NCBI GenBank assembly: GCA_963818225.1
Contig: CAWFRO010000011.1
Location: 434,001 to 498,000, forward strand
Length of the DNA stretch: 64,000 nucleotides
Reading direction: 5' to 3'
DNA from: Palsa-504 sp963818225
Lineage (GTDB): Bacteria > Actinomycetota > Actinomycetes > Streptosporangiales > Streptosporangiaceae
Shown here: positions 1 through 9,905 of the stretch, in pieces
Layout of the letters: each line of letters opens with the position of its first letter
How positions within the stretch are numbered: the stretch's first letter is position 1
Notes under the pieces: model-generated
Databases searched by the model: none
Told to the model about the DNA's origin: nothing
What the model saw: the letters and a program-made list of their open reading frames with translations, nothing else
Made by a program: the position numbers and the translations under genes

Positions 1-1378
1 CGGCTCGGTGAAGTAATCCGCGAAGTCGGTGCCGACCAGCCGCCCCCGCTCCACCCCGGTCACCCGGATCGTCGCCTCGTTCGCGTCGGTGATCTTGCCT
101 TCCGGGCTGATCGTCACCAGCGGGTCCTGGCTGGCCTCGATCAGGCTGCGCGCGTACTCCGCCGCCGAATGGAGTTGCTTCTCGGCTAGCTTCTCCTTCG
201 AGATGTCGGTGCTCATCAGCAGGAGGCCGATCGGGTGTCCCAGAGCATCGTCACGCCGGGTTACCACGACGCTGGCGGCGAATCGGGAGCCGTCTTTCCT
301 GACTCGCTCGGACTCACCCTCGGCTAGACCATCCTCATATGCGGTGGCCAGCAGGCGGTCGATGGCGCCAGAGGAGAGGTCTTCCGGCGCAAAGAGGATG
401 CTTGCGTCCGCGCCGATGGCCTCGTCCGCCGTATAGCCGTAATTGCGGTGCGCCCCCTCGTTCCACGAAAGAATCAGGCGGTCGAGGTCCATCCCGACGA
501 TCGAGTACTTCGTGGAACTCTGGAGGATATTGTCCAGGAATGCCCTGGTGTCAGAAAACTCTCGCAGTTGCTGTTTCGAATGGGCCGCGCCGCGGGCGGT
601 GGCGAGCACGCCGAGCACGTTGCTGGCCGCATCCTTGTACACGCGGGGCGGTGAAGAGCACCTGGACCAGGTCGCCGCCGGTCTGCTGGAGGATCAGCGG
701 GTAGTCGGCCACGAAGCCCTGCGCGAAAACCTGGTGATAACCGTCGCGGGCCCGGTCCGGCTCGGTGAAGTAGTCCGCGAAGTCGGTGCCGATCAGATGC
801 TCCCGATCCACTCCGATCATCCGGATCGTCGCCTCGTTCACGTCGGTGATCTTGCCTTCCGGGCTGATCATCACCAGCGGGTTCAGGCTGGCCTCGATCA
901 GGTTGCGGGAGTACTGCGCCGCGAAGTTAGCCTGACCACGAACGCGGTCGGATTCGGTGACGCTGTGGGCGATCGACGACGCGCCGATGATTTCGCCAGC
1001 GGTATCATTAACGGGCGAAACGGTGAGCGAGACCGCGATGGTCGTGCCATCCTTCTTCAGTCGCATGGTCTCGTAGTGATCGGCCGGCTCACCGTTGCGG
1101 AACCGGCCGAGGATCTCGGCCATCTCCCCGGCACGGGCCGACGGCATCAGGAGCGAGACGGGATGCCCGACTATCTCCTCTGCCTGGTAGCCGTATAGCC
1201 GTTCCGCGGCCTTGTTCCACGTCGTGATGACGCCATCCAGCGTCTCGCTGAAAATGGCTTCGTCTGATGAGTCAACGATAGAGGTCATGAGTTCCGACTC
1301 GGCGGCGCCCTGGGCCGGGCGCCGTGAACGCCTGGCCACGGGCTTGGTTTCCGGCGAATCGCCCGCAGGAATTGTCAT
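1..1378 (-). CDS. multi-PAS sensory protein, 3' end outside window, one frameshift
   Basis: At least four PAS/PAC units are readable: residues about 28-145, about 155-260, and two more after a frame change (starting near ILQSSTKYSIVGMDL and EYARSLIEASQDPLVTISPE). No membrane segment is visible, so it is probably a cytoplasmic signal sensor; its output domain lies beyond the window start. ATG at 1376-1378 is preceded by a strong GGAGG. The frame opens 1378 to about 650, then must shift by one base at the G4 run 645-648, after which it stays open to base 1. PAS units 2 and 4 are near-copies: bases 1-170 repeat at 758-926 with an offset of 757, which is 252 codons plus one base, so the duplication itself shows that one extra base is present. 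Family assignment is firm; ligand and output are unknown. Confidence 0.8.
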
Positions 1379-1719
1379 GAGAACCTCCTACCGCGAACCA
1401 GCACCGATCAAGCCGGTTGGCACCGTGTTGTCCACGTGCCCGCCCCCGAGGCGGTAGTCACGGATCAGCTTTCTTATAGTTACACTACCTAGGTTGCGGC
1501 GATCCCGGAAGAGCCGAGAGTCCTATAGAAAACGGGTGTTCATCCGCTACGGAAAATCATGCCGGAACCAAAGTGGAATATAAGCAAATAATTTTCACAA
1601 ATTGATACCAAAGCGGCCGAGCGCAGGAAACCAGCACAACTGAGAAATTTTCCTGTGCTGTTCTGGTGATAAATCTGATGATTCCGCCCGCAGCAATATC
1701 GTAGGTATCCGGGGCCGTC
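1379..1719. other. intergenic region with AT-rich stretch
   Basis: No convincing gene. Bases about 1455-1680 are clearly AT-richer than the flanks (for example AAGCAAATAATTTTCACAAA near 1583). This is the upstream region of the PAS gene and probably holds its promoter; I cannot assign exact -35/-10 boxes. Confidence 0.4.
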
Positions 1720-2406
1720 TCAGTGGACGGGGGAGGTTACCACCACGAGGACGATGATCACGATTACCACGAGGACGGTGGTGATCACCACATTCTGCCT
1801 GACCTGGCGAAGGCCGATCTTTACCTGCCGCTCGGCCTCCACGGCCGTGCCTGCCGCTGCCATGGCCGACTGCGCTGCATCTACCGCGGCCTCGGCGGCG
1901 GCTCCAGCCCCGGCCTGCAGGTCAGCATACGCCCGGTGAGCGACGGCGATATCTGCCTCCACCTTGGCCGCCGCTGCCTCAATCCGGTCCAGCGCGGCGG
2001 CGCTGATGGCCGCCAGGCGCCAGGCCTCCGACTCGCCGGCGACAGGGCTGGCGGCGGAGATCGCATCCCTGGGCATCGCCTCCGGTTCTCGTGCCACGGC
2101 GGCGATCCAATCAGCCTCGCCCGCGCCGTCCCGGGCTGCGTTTCCCGCCGCTGTGGTGCCGGTAGCCTCGGCGGTGGTCGCCGCAGCGCCCGTTCGTACG
2201 GCTTCCCTTCCTGCCGTGGCCTTCGAGGCGTCCTGCAGGAAGCTGATCACAGCCTCCCTCGCCAGCGCGCCCACATCAGGAGGGTCTTGCGGAGCAGCCC
2301 CGGATCGTCGCCGGCCACGACCGAGATGGCGCTGGCCGCCGCCCGGTGACCCGGCGGCGCCGGGCGGGTCACTCGCGCCGCTCTGGGTGTTTCCCGTCGC
2401 AGGCAT
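1720..2406 (-). CDS. hypothetical tail-anchored protein
   Basis: About 228 residues, Ala/Glu-rich and predicted helical (residues about 95-195), ending in one hydrophobic segment (ITTVLVVIVIIVLVVVT) followed by only a few residues, so it is probably a tail-anchored membrane protein. ATG at 2404-2406 follows AAGGAGA. I do not recognise the family. Codon use is odd between about 2340 and 2265: in the annotated frame third positions are poor in G/C, while the neighbouring frame there has almost pure G/C third positions and reads SAISVVAGDDPGLLRKTLLM. Two compensating one-base shifts are likely, so residues about 24-48 of the naive translation are probably wrong. Confidence 0.6.
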   Translation of the reverse strand: MPATGNTQSGASDPPGAAGSPGGGQRHLGRGRRRSGAAPQDPPDVGALAREAVISFLQDASKATAGREAVRTGAAATTAEATGTTAAGNAARDGAGEADWIAAVAREPEAMPRDAISAASPVAGESEAWRLAAISAAALDRIEAAAAKVEADIAVAHRAYADLQAGAGAAAEAAVDAAQSAMAAAGTAVEAERQVKIGLRQVRQNVVITTVLVVIVIIVLVVVTSPVH

Positions 2407-2481
2407 GACGTCTCCTTAAGGCAAGTCATTTCAGGTCGTTTTAGTCACTATACGTGAATCGAATGTAACAGGACGGAGTCA

Positions 2482-2504
2482 AAGGGCCTTATTCTCAGGC
2501 CCTT
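2482..2504 (-). terminator. candidate terminator of the LuxR-type gene
   Basis: AAGGGCCT at 2482-2489 pairs with AGGCCCTT at 2497-2504 around a 7-base loop. It lies downstream of the minus-strand gene ending at 2560 and is followed on that strand by TTTGACT. The right arm belongs to a 14-bp tandem repeat (2497-2510 and 2511-2524, AGGCCCTTCGACCC). The U-tract is short, so this is only a candidate. Confidence 0.4.
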
Positions 2505-2559
2505 CGACCCAGGCCCTTCGACCCACCAACCCGGTCCCGTGGAGATTCAACTCCGGCGT

Positions 2560-3387
2560 TCAGTCGTCGGGGTCCGAGGGGTGCCGGACGGCGAAGGCCG
2601 CAGCCTCCGTGCGGCGGTGCATGCCAAGCTTGGCTAGCAGTGCGGACACATAGTTCTTCGCGGTCTTTTCCGCGAGGGACATGCGCTGCGCGATCTGGCG
2701 GTTGGTCAGTCCTTCGCCGATCAGGCCAAGCACCCGCTTCTCCTGCCCGGTTAGCGCCGCCACCGGGTCCTCGCCGGCCATGCGGTCCCGCAGCCGTGCC
2801 GTTACCTGGCGCGGCACGTCCGGGTCGAGCATCGACGGGCCAGGCGGGGCCGTCCGCGCGGCGCTCACGAGGTGGGCTCCACCTGTCTGTTTCGATACGT
2901 AGCCCGCGGCACCTGCCATGATCGCGCCGAGGACGGCCCGCTGGGCTGGGTCGGCCAGCACCGGCCACAGGTCACCGGCGAGGGTCGTGACCAGGTCGAC
3001 GTGCTCGCCGAGGGTCCGGCGCAGCATCTCCGGCACGTCGGTGACGACATGGTCAAGGTCGAGGACCTGCGGGTGGATCACGGCAGGACGGACGAGGGTC
3101 AGCGGCTGGCACGTGCGGCTCGCCGCCCGTTCGGCGGCCTGCGTGATCTGCCCGAGGTCGCGGCGGACTGACTTCAGGCGCTCGGGCGAATCGGGTCCGG
3201 ATGGAGCGGCGAGTTCCGCCGAGACAAAGGATGCGTAGCTGAGGATCGCGGCGAGGAGGTTGTTGAAGTCCTGGGCGATCTCGCCCGCCAATTGGCCGCG
3301 GCTTTCCATGCGCTGAGCCTGCTGCAACTGCGCCCGCCGCCGGTCTGCCGGAGGTTCTCCGCGGCGCTCGGGGCCCTGATCGACCAT
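2560..3387 (-). CDS. chimera: histidine-kinase dimerisation domain fused to LuxR/NarL output
   Basis: Residues about 20-148 match the dimerisation/phosphoacceptor part of a hybrid histidine kinase (RMESRGQLAGEIAQDFNNLL, then LAGDLWPVLADP). At about residue 149 the sequence changes abruptly to the second half of a NarL-type receiver (AVLGAIMAGAAGYVSKQ) and a LuxR helix-turn-helix (LTGQEKRVLGLIGEGLTNRQ, about 213-270). The ATPase domain of the kinase and the first half of the receiver with its phospho-Asp are absent. The family usually has IAHDFNNLL; here the phospho-accepting His is Gln39. It looks like the product of a deletion joining adjacent kinase and regulator genes. If expressed it could be a phosphorylation-independent DNA-binding protein; a decaying pseudogene is equally likely. 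Confidence 0.65.
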   Translation of the reverse strand: MVDQGPERRGEPPADRRRAQLQQAQRMESRGQLAGEIAQDFNNLLAAILSYASFVSAELAAPSGPDSPERLKSVRRDLGQITQAAERAASRTCQPLTLVRPAVIHPQVLDLDHVVTDVPEMLRRTLGEHVDLVTTLAGDLWPVLADPAQRAVLGAIMAGAAGYVSKQTGGAHLVSAARTAPPGPSMLDPDVPRQVTARLRDRMAGEDPVAALTGQEKRVLGLIGEGLTNRQIAQRMSLAEKTAKNYVSALLAKLGMHRRTEAAAFAVRHPSDPDD

Positions 3388-3605
3388 ATGAAGTCATCCC
3401 CAGTCGCTGCTCAGAAGGCACTGTGGTGCGGCGAGCCGCTATGCAAGCGCGCCTCAATCCTCACTAAGAGTGACGATATCACACGGTTAGTAGTTACGGG
3501 CACCGGCGCTCAGCGGGCGCCCTAACCCCGCACGCTGCCGGACTGTGCCGCCTTGGGCGAGATGTCCGGAGCGGGCGCTGAGACCGGGGACAGGTGAGGT
3601 GCCGA

Positions 3606-4763
3606 TCATGGTGGTGTTGAGGCCGACCTGTCGGGCGAGCTCAGCCGGGCCGACAGGCCGGCCCGGCTGACCCGGCGCGGGCCGGCGAGCAGACGTCGCG
3701 GGCCCGTCGTGGTGCGACGGTCACGGGGCGGGAATGGTCCCGCCCGGTGCTGTCCCAGATGTTGGCTGACCAGCTGTTGCCTGATGAGGCTGGGGTTGAA
3801 GTAGGCGACGGGGCCGTACTGGCCGCTGAGCGCGTGGTACTGCTGGCCGAACCGGTTGCCCTTGATGACGATGTTGGAGGTGGCGTTGTTCAGGGTGTTG
3901 CCGCCGTAGATGGTGTAGGACCCGCCGGCCAGGAAGTTGCCCTCGACGGTCTTATTCGCCACTGGCACGCCGGCGCTGCCGGAGTCGAGGTTGATGCCGT
4001 CGGTCTGGTTCAGGCCGTCGAAGATGGTATTGTTCTCGATGGTCAGCGCCTGGCTGCCGCCGTTGGTGAAGAAGCCGTTGGTGTGATCTCCGACCAGGTA
4101 GCCGGGGTCGTGGATGTAGTTGGCTTCGGCCAGCCCGGATGATATCTGGATGGCGGTCTTGAAGGCCGAGATGTTGTTGGCGCGGATGACGATTCCGGTG
4201 GAGTCGCCGTACTCATCATCGATCGCCGAGCCGACCCGCCCGACGGTAGCGTTCAGGCCGCTGATCGAGGAGTCCTCGATGGTGACGCCCTTGGTGTGGG
4301 TCAGGGCAATGCCGAAATCCCCGCCGACCGTGATCTGGACGTCCTTTACGGTCACGCTGGAGGCGTTGATTAGCACCTCGTGGGGGATGTACAGGCCGCT
4401 GAGCACCGTGCCGGTCCCGGTCACGATCACGTCGCCCTTCGCGGTGCTGTAGGACCAGCCCGGCCCACTGGAGACCTGGGCCGGGACCGACTTCAGGGTC
4501 GTCCCGGCGGGTACGCCGGTGTTGGTCGCGTCCGGGAACCCGCACCGGCTGGGCGCGGCCGCGCAGTTGGTCAGCGCCGAGGCGTTCCCGTTGAACGCGC
4601 CCACCGCGGCCAGGGCACTCACCGCGGCCAGCGCCGCGACCCCGATCACGGCCCCGACGAGCACCCGCCTGCTCCGGCCCCCGGGCGGCCGGGCGCCGGA
4701 TTCGGGCGAGGCGGGCGGCTCGCGCCCGGTGCTGATATGGTCAGCGTTTCCTTCGGTGGCCAT
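3606..4763 (-). CDS. secreted right-handed beta-helix protein
   Basis: An N-terminal charged region and one hydrophobic segment (RVLVGAVIGVAALAAVSALA) suggest export or membrane anchoring. It is followed by parallel beta-helix repeats rich in N, T, I and V, with motifs such as GVTIEDSSIS, GIVIRANNIS, ALTIENNTIF and NIVIKGNRFG, typical of pectate-lyase-like or surface carbohydrate-binding folds; no catalytic residues can be assigned. ATG 4763 (GGAAGG eight bases upstream) is preferred over ATG 4781. Near 3785-3795 the frame probably shifts: the alternative frame continues GNSWSANIWDSTGRDHS, as expected for the end of such proteins, and stops at 3641. The terminal residues of the annotated frame (after VAYFNPS) are therefore doubtful. 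Confidence 0.65.
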   Translation of the reverse strand: MATEGNADHISTGREPPASPESGARPPGGRSRRVLVGAVIGVAALAAVSALAAVGAFNGNASALTNCAAAPSRCGFPDATNTGVPAGTTLKSVPAQVSSGPGWSYSTAKGDVIVTGTGTVLSGLYIPHEVLINASSVTVKDVQITVGGDFGIALTHTKGVTIEDSSISGLNATVGRVGSAIDDEYGDSTGIVIRANNISAFKTAIQISSGLAEANYIHDPGYLVGDHTNGFFTNGGSQALTIENNTIFDGLNQTDGINLDSGSAGVPVANKTVEGNFLAGGSYTIYGGNTLNNATSNIVIKGNRFGQQYHALSGQYGPVAYFNPSLIRQQLVSQHLGQHRAGPFPPRDRRTTTGPRRLLAGPRRVSRAGLSARLSSPDRSASTPP

Positions 4764-5393
4764 GACATTGCCTTCCTTCATTTTCCTTTTTGGCTGTCAT
4801 GGTAATTATCAGCGATATTTCTTCCGTCTCCCAGAGGACAATTCCCTGTCTTTAGGGGGGCATTTTCCCTATCCTTCAGACCTGGTTATTCAGGCCCGGG
4901 TATTTCGGCCCTGGATTTCCTTTCCCGCCAGGGCCGAAATACCCGGGCACCATGCCCCCCCGGGCCGCCCAACCCCGGCGGAACCAGCATCCCCGAGCCG
5001 TCGGCCCGGCAGGGCTCAGCGAGGCGGCTCCCGTCCGCCTGCGTCACCCGGAGCGCCAATTCGGCCGCTGACGGTGGCGTTGCAGGCGAGTCACTGCCGG
5101 CGAGACGATTTGGGACGGGGTCTATGGCCTGGGCTGCCTCGCGGGTGGCGGCGGCCTGGGCAGGTGATGCCGATGCCGAGGTTCGGCAGACAACTGCCGG
5201 CGGCCGGGAATGAACTGGGCTCAGGATCGGCTATAAGCTGTGGTCGTAGTTGTCTTGTGTGTTCGTGTCATTTGCGCGCTCGCAGAGAACGATGTTGCGG
5301 GCGCTCCCTTCAGGAAACTGCAGAAGTCGCGTCGAGAACCGGCCCGGGTACCGCACGGTGTGGGCCCGATCCAGCCGCTTTAAGGAGCGACAC
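4764..5393. other. divergent intergenic region of about 630 bp
   Basis: No gene that I trust. It separates the minus-strand beta-helix gene from the plus-strand cold-shock gene and contains a perfect 21-bp inverted repeat (listed separately). The stretch 5230-5390 is probably the long 5' leader of the cold-shock mRNA, a normal property of csp genes, but no specific box can be proven by eye. Confidence 0.4.
4894..4948. repeat. perfect 21-bp inverted repeat (strong hairpin)
   Basis: Arms 4894-4914 and 4928-4948 are perfect reverse complements (arm begins GCCCGGGTATTTCGG), with a 13-base pyrimidine-rich loop. It lies between divergently transcribed genes and no U-tract follows on either strand, so an ordinary terminator is unlikely. 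It could be a regulator binding region, a structured leader, a terminator of an unseen small RNA, or a small mobile repeat. Confidence 0.75.
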
Positions 5394-5594
5394 ATGTCAC
5401 AGGGAACCGTCAAGTGGTTCAACGCGGAGAAGGGCTACGGCTTCATCTCCCGCGCTGATGGCCCAGACGTCTTCGTGCACTACTCAGAGATCGACGGCTA
5501 CGGCTTCCGCAGCCTCGACGAGAACCAGAACGTGGAGTTCGAGGTGGCCCAAGGCCCGAAGGGCCTGCAGGCCACCCACGTCCGCGCCGCTTGA
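5394..5594 (+). CDS. cspA: CspA-family cold-shock protein
   Basis: 66-residue cold-shock-domain protein with both RNA-binding motifs (KGYGFIS and DVFVHYS) and the expected start MSQGTVKWFNAEKG. It binds single-stranded nucleic acid and acts as an RNA chaperone in the cytoplasm. ATG 5394 has AAGGAG seven bases upstream; upstream in-frame starts would add a non-homologous extension. The RNP1-like motif is followed by the insert IDGYGFRSLDENQ typical of actinobacterial paralogues. A DEAD-box RNA helicase follows about 160 bp downstream on the same strand; such pairs act together on cold-stabilised RNA structure. Confidence 0.93.
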   Translation: MSQGTVKWFNAEKGYGFISRADGPDVFVHYSEIDGYGFRSLDENQNVEFEVAQGPKGLQATHVRAA

Positions 5595-5751
5595 GTCAAG
5601 GCAGCCGAGCCTGCTCAGCGACGACAGCTATCCGCGGGCCGGAGCCGACGCACCTGTCGGCTCCGGCCCGCGGCGTGCCCGCCGTAACGTGGCCTGGGCG
5701 CAAACCGATGCGAGGAGCGTCAAAAGGTGCACTTGACCGAGGTGGTCGTTC

Positions 5752-7430
5752 ATGATCGAGGGTAACGGCGGGAGTCCGAGCGGCTTCGCCGGCCTCACGC
5801 TGGCCCCGGAACTGTGCCATGCCCTCGCCGGCCTCGGCTACGAGGAACCGACGCCGATACAGCAGGCCGCTATCCCGCCCCTGCTGCAGGGCCGTGATCT
5901 GGTCGGGCAGGCTGCGACCGGAACGGGGAAGACGGCCGCCTTCGCGCTTCCCCTGCTCCAGCGCCTCCTGCGAGAAGGCGGCCGGACCGAGCCGATGGCC
6001 CTGGTGCTCGTGCCGACGCGCGAGCTCGCGATGCAGGTCTCCGAGGCGATTCACCGCTACGGGCATGACATCGGCGCGCGTGTTGTGCCGATCTACGGCG
6101 GCCAGCCCATCGGGCGGCAGTTGCGGGCGCTTGATCGTGGCGTCGACGTAGTGGTGGCGACGCCCGGACGTGCGCTCGACCACATCACCCGGGGCACGCT
6201 GCACTTGCAGGGCCTTGAGATCGTCGTACTCGACGAAGCGGACGAGATGCTCGACATGGGGTTCGCCGAGGACATCGAGGCGATCCTCGGCGCCACCCCG
6301 GAGAATCGGCAGACCGCGCTGTTCTCGGCGACCATGCCGCCGCGGATCGGCGGCATGGTGCGCCGCCACCTGCGCGATCCGGTGCGAGCCGAGCTCGGCC
6401 GCGAGGCGTCCGCGTCAGCCGACGGCCTGCTGGTGCGCCAGACCGCCTACGTCGTGCCGCGCGGGCACAAGCCGGCGGCTCTCGGACGTGTGCTCGACCT
6501 GGAGGCACCGGCGGCCGCGGTCGTCTTCTGCCGTACCAGGGACGAGGTGGACCAGCTGACCGAAACCCTGAACGGCAGGGGCTATCGCGCCGAGGCGCTG
6601 CACGGCGGAATGGACCAGCCACAGCGCGACCGGGTCATGGGCCGGCTGCGCGGCGGGATCCTCGATCTTCTCGTGGCCACCGACGTGGCCGCACGCGGCC
6701 TCGACATCGAGCAGCTCACGCACGTGGTGAACTACGACGTGCCCAGCGCGCCGGAGCTGTACGTGCACCGCATCGGACGCGTCGGCCGGGCCGGCCGCGA
6801 GGGCACCGCCATCACCCTGGTCGAACCGCGCGAGCACAAGATGCTCAAGACGATCGAGCGGGCGACGGGACGGCCGATCGCGACCGAGAAGCTGCCGACC
6901 GTCGCCGACCTGCGCACCAGGCGCCTTGAGCTGACGCGCGCCGCTCTCCGGGAGAGCCTGCTCAAGGATGACCTTGACACCTTCCGGGACGTCGTGGCGC
7001 CGCTGAGCGAGGAGTTCGACCTCTTCGAGGTGGCTCTCGCCGCGGTCAAGCTGGCCCATGAGACGAGCGGCACCGTCGCCGAGGAAGAAGAGCTGCCCGA
7101 GGTCGAACTGCGGCCGGCGGACGACCGCCCGGCCGTCGCAAGGCCACCCGAGGCGACCAGCGGCGTGATCGTCCCGCGGCTGGGGGCACGGCCCGCCTGT
7201 TCGTGGGCACCGGCCGTGCGGCCGGAGTCCGGCCGCAGGATCTTGTCGGCGCTATCACCGGCGAGTCCTACCTCTCCGGCCGGGACATCGGCGCGATCGA
7301 GATCGCCGATCGGTTCTCCCTCGTCGAGGTCCCCGAGTCAGCCGCCGACGACGTGATCGCGGCGCTCCGGCAGGCCAGCATCAAGGGCCGGCGGGCCACC
7401 GTGCGCCGCGAACGCTATCCGGCGCGGTAG
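5752..7430 (+). CDS. deaD: DEAD-box ATP-dependent RNA helicase, one frameshift
   Basis: All helicase motifs are present: Q motif (TPIQ), Walker A AATGTGKT, PTRELA, TPGR, DEAD (VLDEADEMLDMGF), SAT, VATDVAARGLDI and HRIGRVGRAGREG. The C-terminal DbpA/CsdA-type RNA-binding domain is encoded in the next frame (LFVGTGRAAGVRPQDLVG through VRRERYPAR). Adding one G to the G5 run at 7182-7186 joins the two frames (reading RLGGTARLFVGTGR), giving one protein of about 559 residues; without it the protein ends aberrantly at 7356. It unwinds structured RNA in ribosome assembly and cold adaptation; the cold-shock gene upstream fits this. Confidence 0.88.
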
Positions 7431-7486
7431 CCCGCGCGCCTGCGCTCGCCGCCCCGCGGGCGATTCGCGCTGGCTGCGGGCCTCGG

Positions 7487-7855
7487 TCAGGCTTCCTCTT
7501 CCGCGACGACCTCGGCCGTCCGGTCGCTTGACCGGAATTCCCGGGCGGAGCCGATAATCCACATCAGCCGGCGCATCTGCGCAGACGCACCGGATAGCCG
7601 GAACGCGACCAGCTGCTGCTCCGCCTGGTCCCGCAGCACCGTCAGAGCGCGGAAGCCGGCCACGTCGATGAAGGTCAGCTTGCTGACGTCTATCACGATG
7701 TGCGGGAGGCCCGAAGCGAGGAATTCATCGAAACGGGCTGCAAACCCCGGCACGGTCGCGATGTCCAGCTCTCCGCTGATCGTGACGATCAGCGATTCCC
7801 CTGGCCTGGCTGACGGGTCGCCCCGGCAGGCCGATACTCGAAAAATCGTGGCCAT
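7487..7855 (-). CDS. STAS-domain protein (anti-sigma antagonist-like)
   Basis: 122 residues covering one STAS domain (about 20-110): SLIVTISGELDIATV is the first strand and helix, HIVIDVSKLTFIDVAGFRAL the conserved loop. In SpoIIAA-type antagonists this loop reads D-S-S/T-G and its Ser is phosphorylated by a switch kinase; here it is D-V-A-G, so the classical phosphorylation site is missing. It could be a constitutively active antagonist or act in another partner-switch complex. The ATG at 7853-7855 is closely preceded by GTGGGGAA. It is single and convergent with the helicase gene. A partner is not obvious nearby; a HATPase-type regulator lies at about 23.5 kb. Confidence 0.8.
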   Translation of the reverse strand: MATIFRVSACRGDPSARPGESLIVTISGELDIATVPGFAARFDEFLASGLPHIVIDVSKLTFIDVAGFRALTVLRDQAEQQLVAFRLSGASAQMRRLMWIIGSAREFRSSDRTAEVVAEEEA

Positions 7856-8060
7856 TTCCCCACTCTCCGTAACCGGTACGGGCGCGGGGTCCTGGCGCGT
7901 AAAACAACACTAAAGCCTGATTTGAGGCTACGCCACCCTGCGGCGCAGATGCAGCTGTTCCAGACCTTGACGGCGCCCGTGACGAGAAAATTGATGGAAG
8001 TGACAGCGCCGTAAATCGGGAGGAATGAATGACCCGTCCGGAATTCCTCAGGCCCGCGGG

Positions 8061-8539
8061 CTACTGGAGCCCGGCGCGGACGGACGTAATGCGCTGGGTG
8101 TTGAAGCCGAGCCAGTTCATCCGGCCCATGTAGCGCGCGTGCTCGACCTTGAGGCAGCGGTCCATGATCACCGTCACGCCGCCGTCGTCGGCGATCCGGG
8201 CGCCGTCGGCATTGATCACGCCGAACTGGCACCATAGGGTGCCGGCGCCGATGGCCACGGCGTCCTGCGCGATCCCGGGCAGCGCATCCGGCGCGCGGAA
8301 GACGTTCACGATGTCCACCGGTACGGGTACGTCGCGCATGCTGGCGTAGCACGTCTCGCCGAGGATCTCGCTCTCACGGGGATTCACCGGGATCACCCGG
8401 TAGCCGTGCCGCTTGAGGTAGTAGCCCACGAAGTAGCTGGCCCGCAGCTCGTTGCTCGACAGGCCCACGACCGCGATCGTCTTGGCCGTGTGGAGCACGC
8501 GCTGGATCGCCAGCGGGTCCTGGTAGCGCTCGAGGTCGG

Positions 8540-8543
<4 letters not shown>
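8061..8543 (-). CDS. CoA-binding (Rossmann) domain protein, YccU type
   Basis: 160 residues, a single CoA_binding_2 Rossmann fold: TIAVVGLSSNELRASYFVG near the N terminus, YRVIPVNPRESEILGE, and VDIVNVFRAPDALPGIA, as in YccU-like proteins. Its ATG overlaps the stop codon of metY by four bases (ATGA at 8540-8543), so translation is probably coupled and the protein is made with the methionine sulfhydrylase. Biochemical role is not established for this family; nucleotide or CoA binding is inferred from the fold. Confidence 0.82.
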
Positions 8544-9886
<1,343 letters not shown>

Positions 9887-9905
9887 GGCGGCCTCTTCCT
9901 TGTCC

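Noticed and set aside
4894..4948. hairpin as a rho-independent terminator
   Set aside because: It is upstream of both flanking genes and has no U-tract on either strand.
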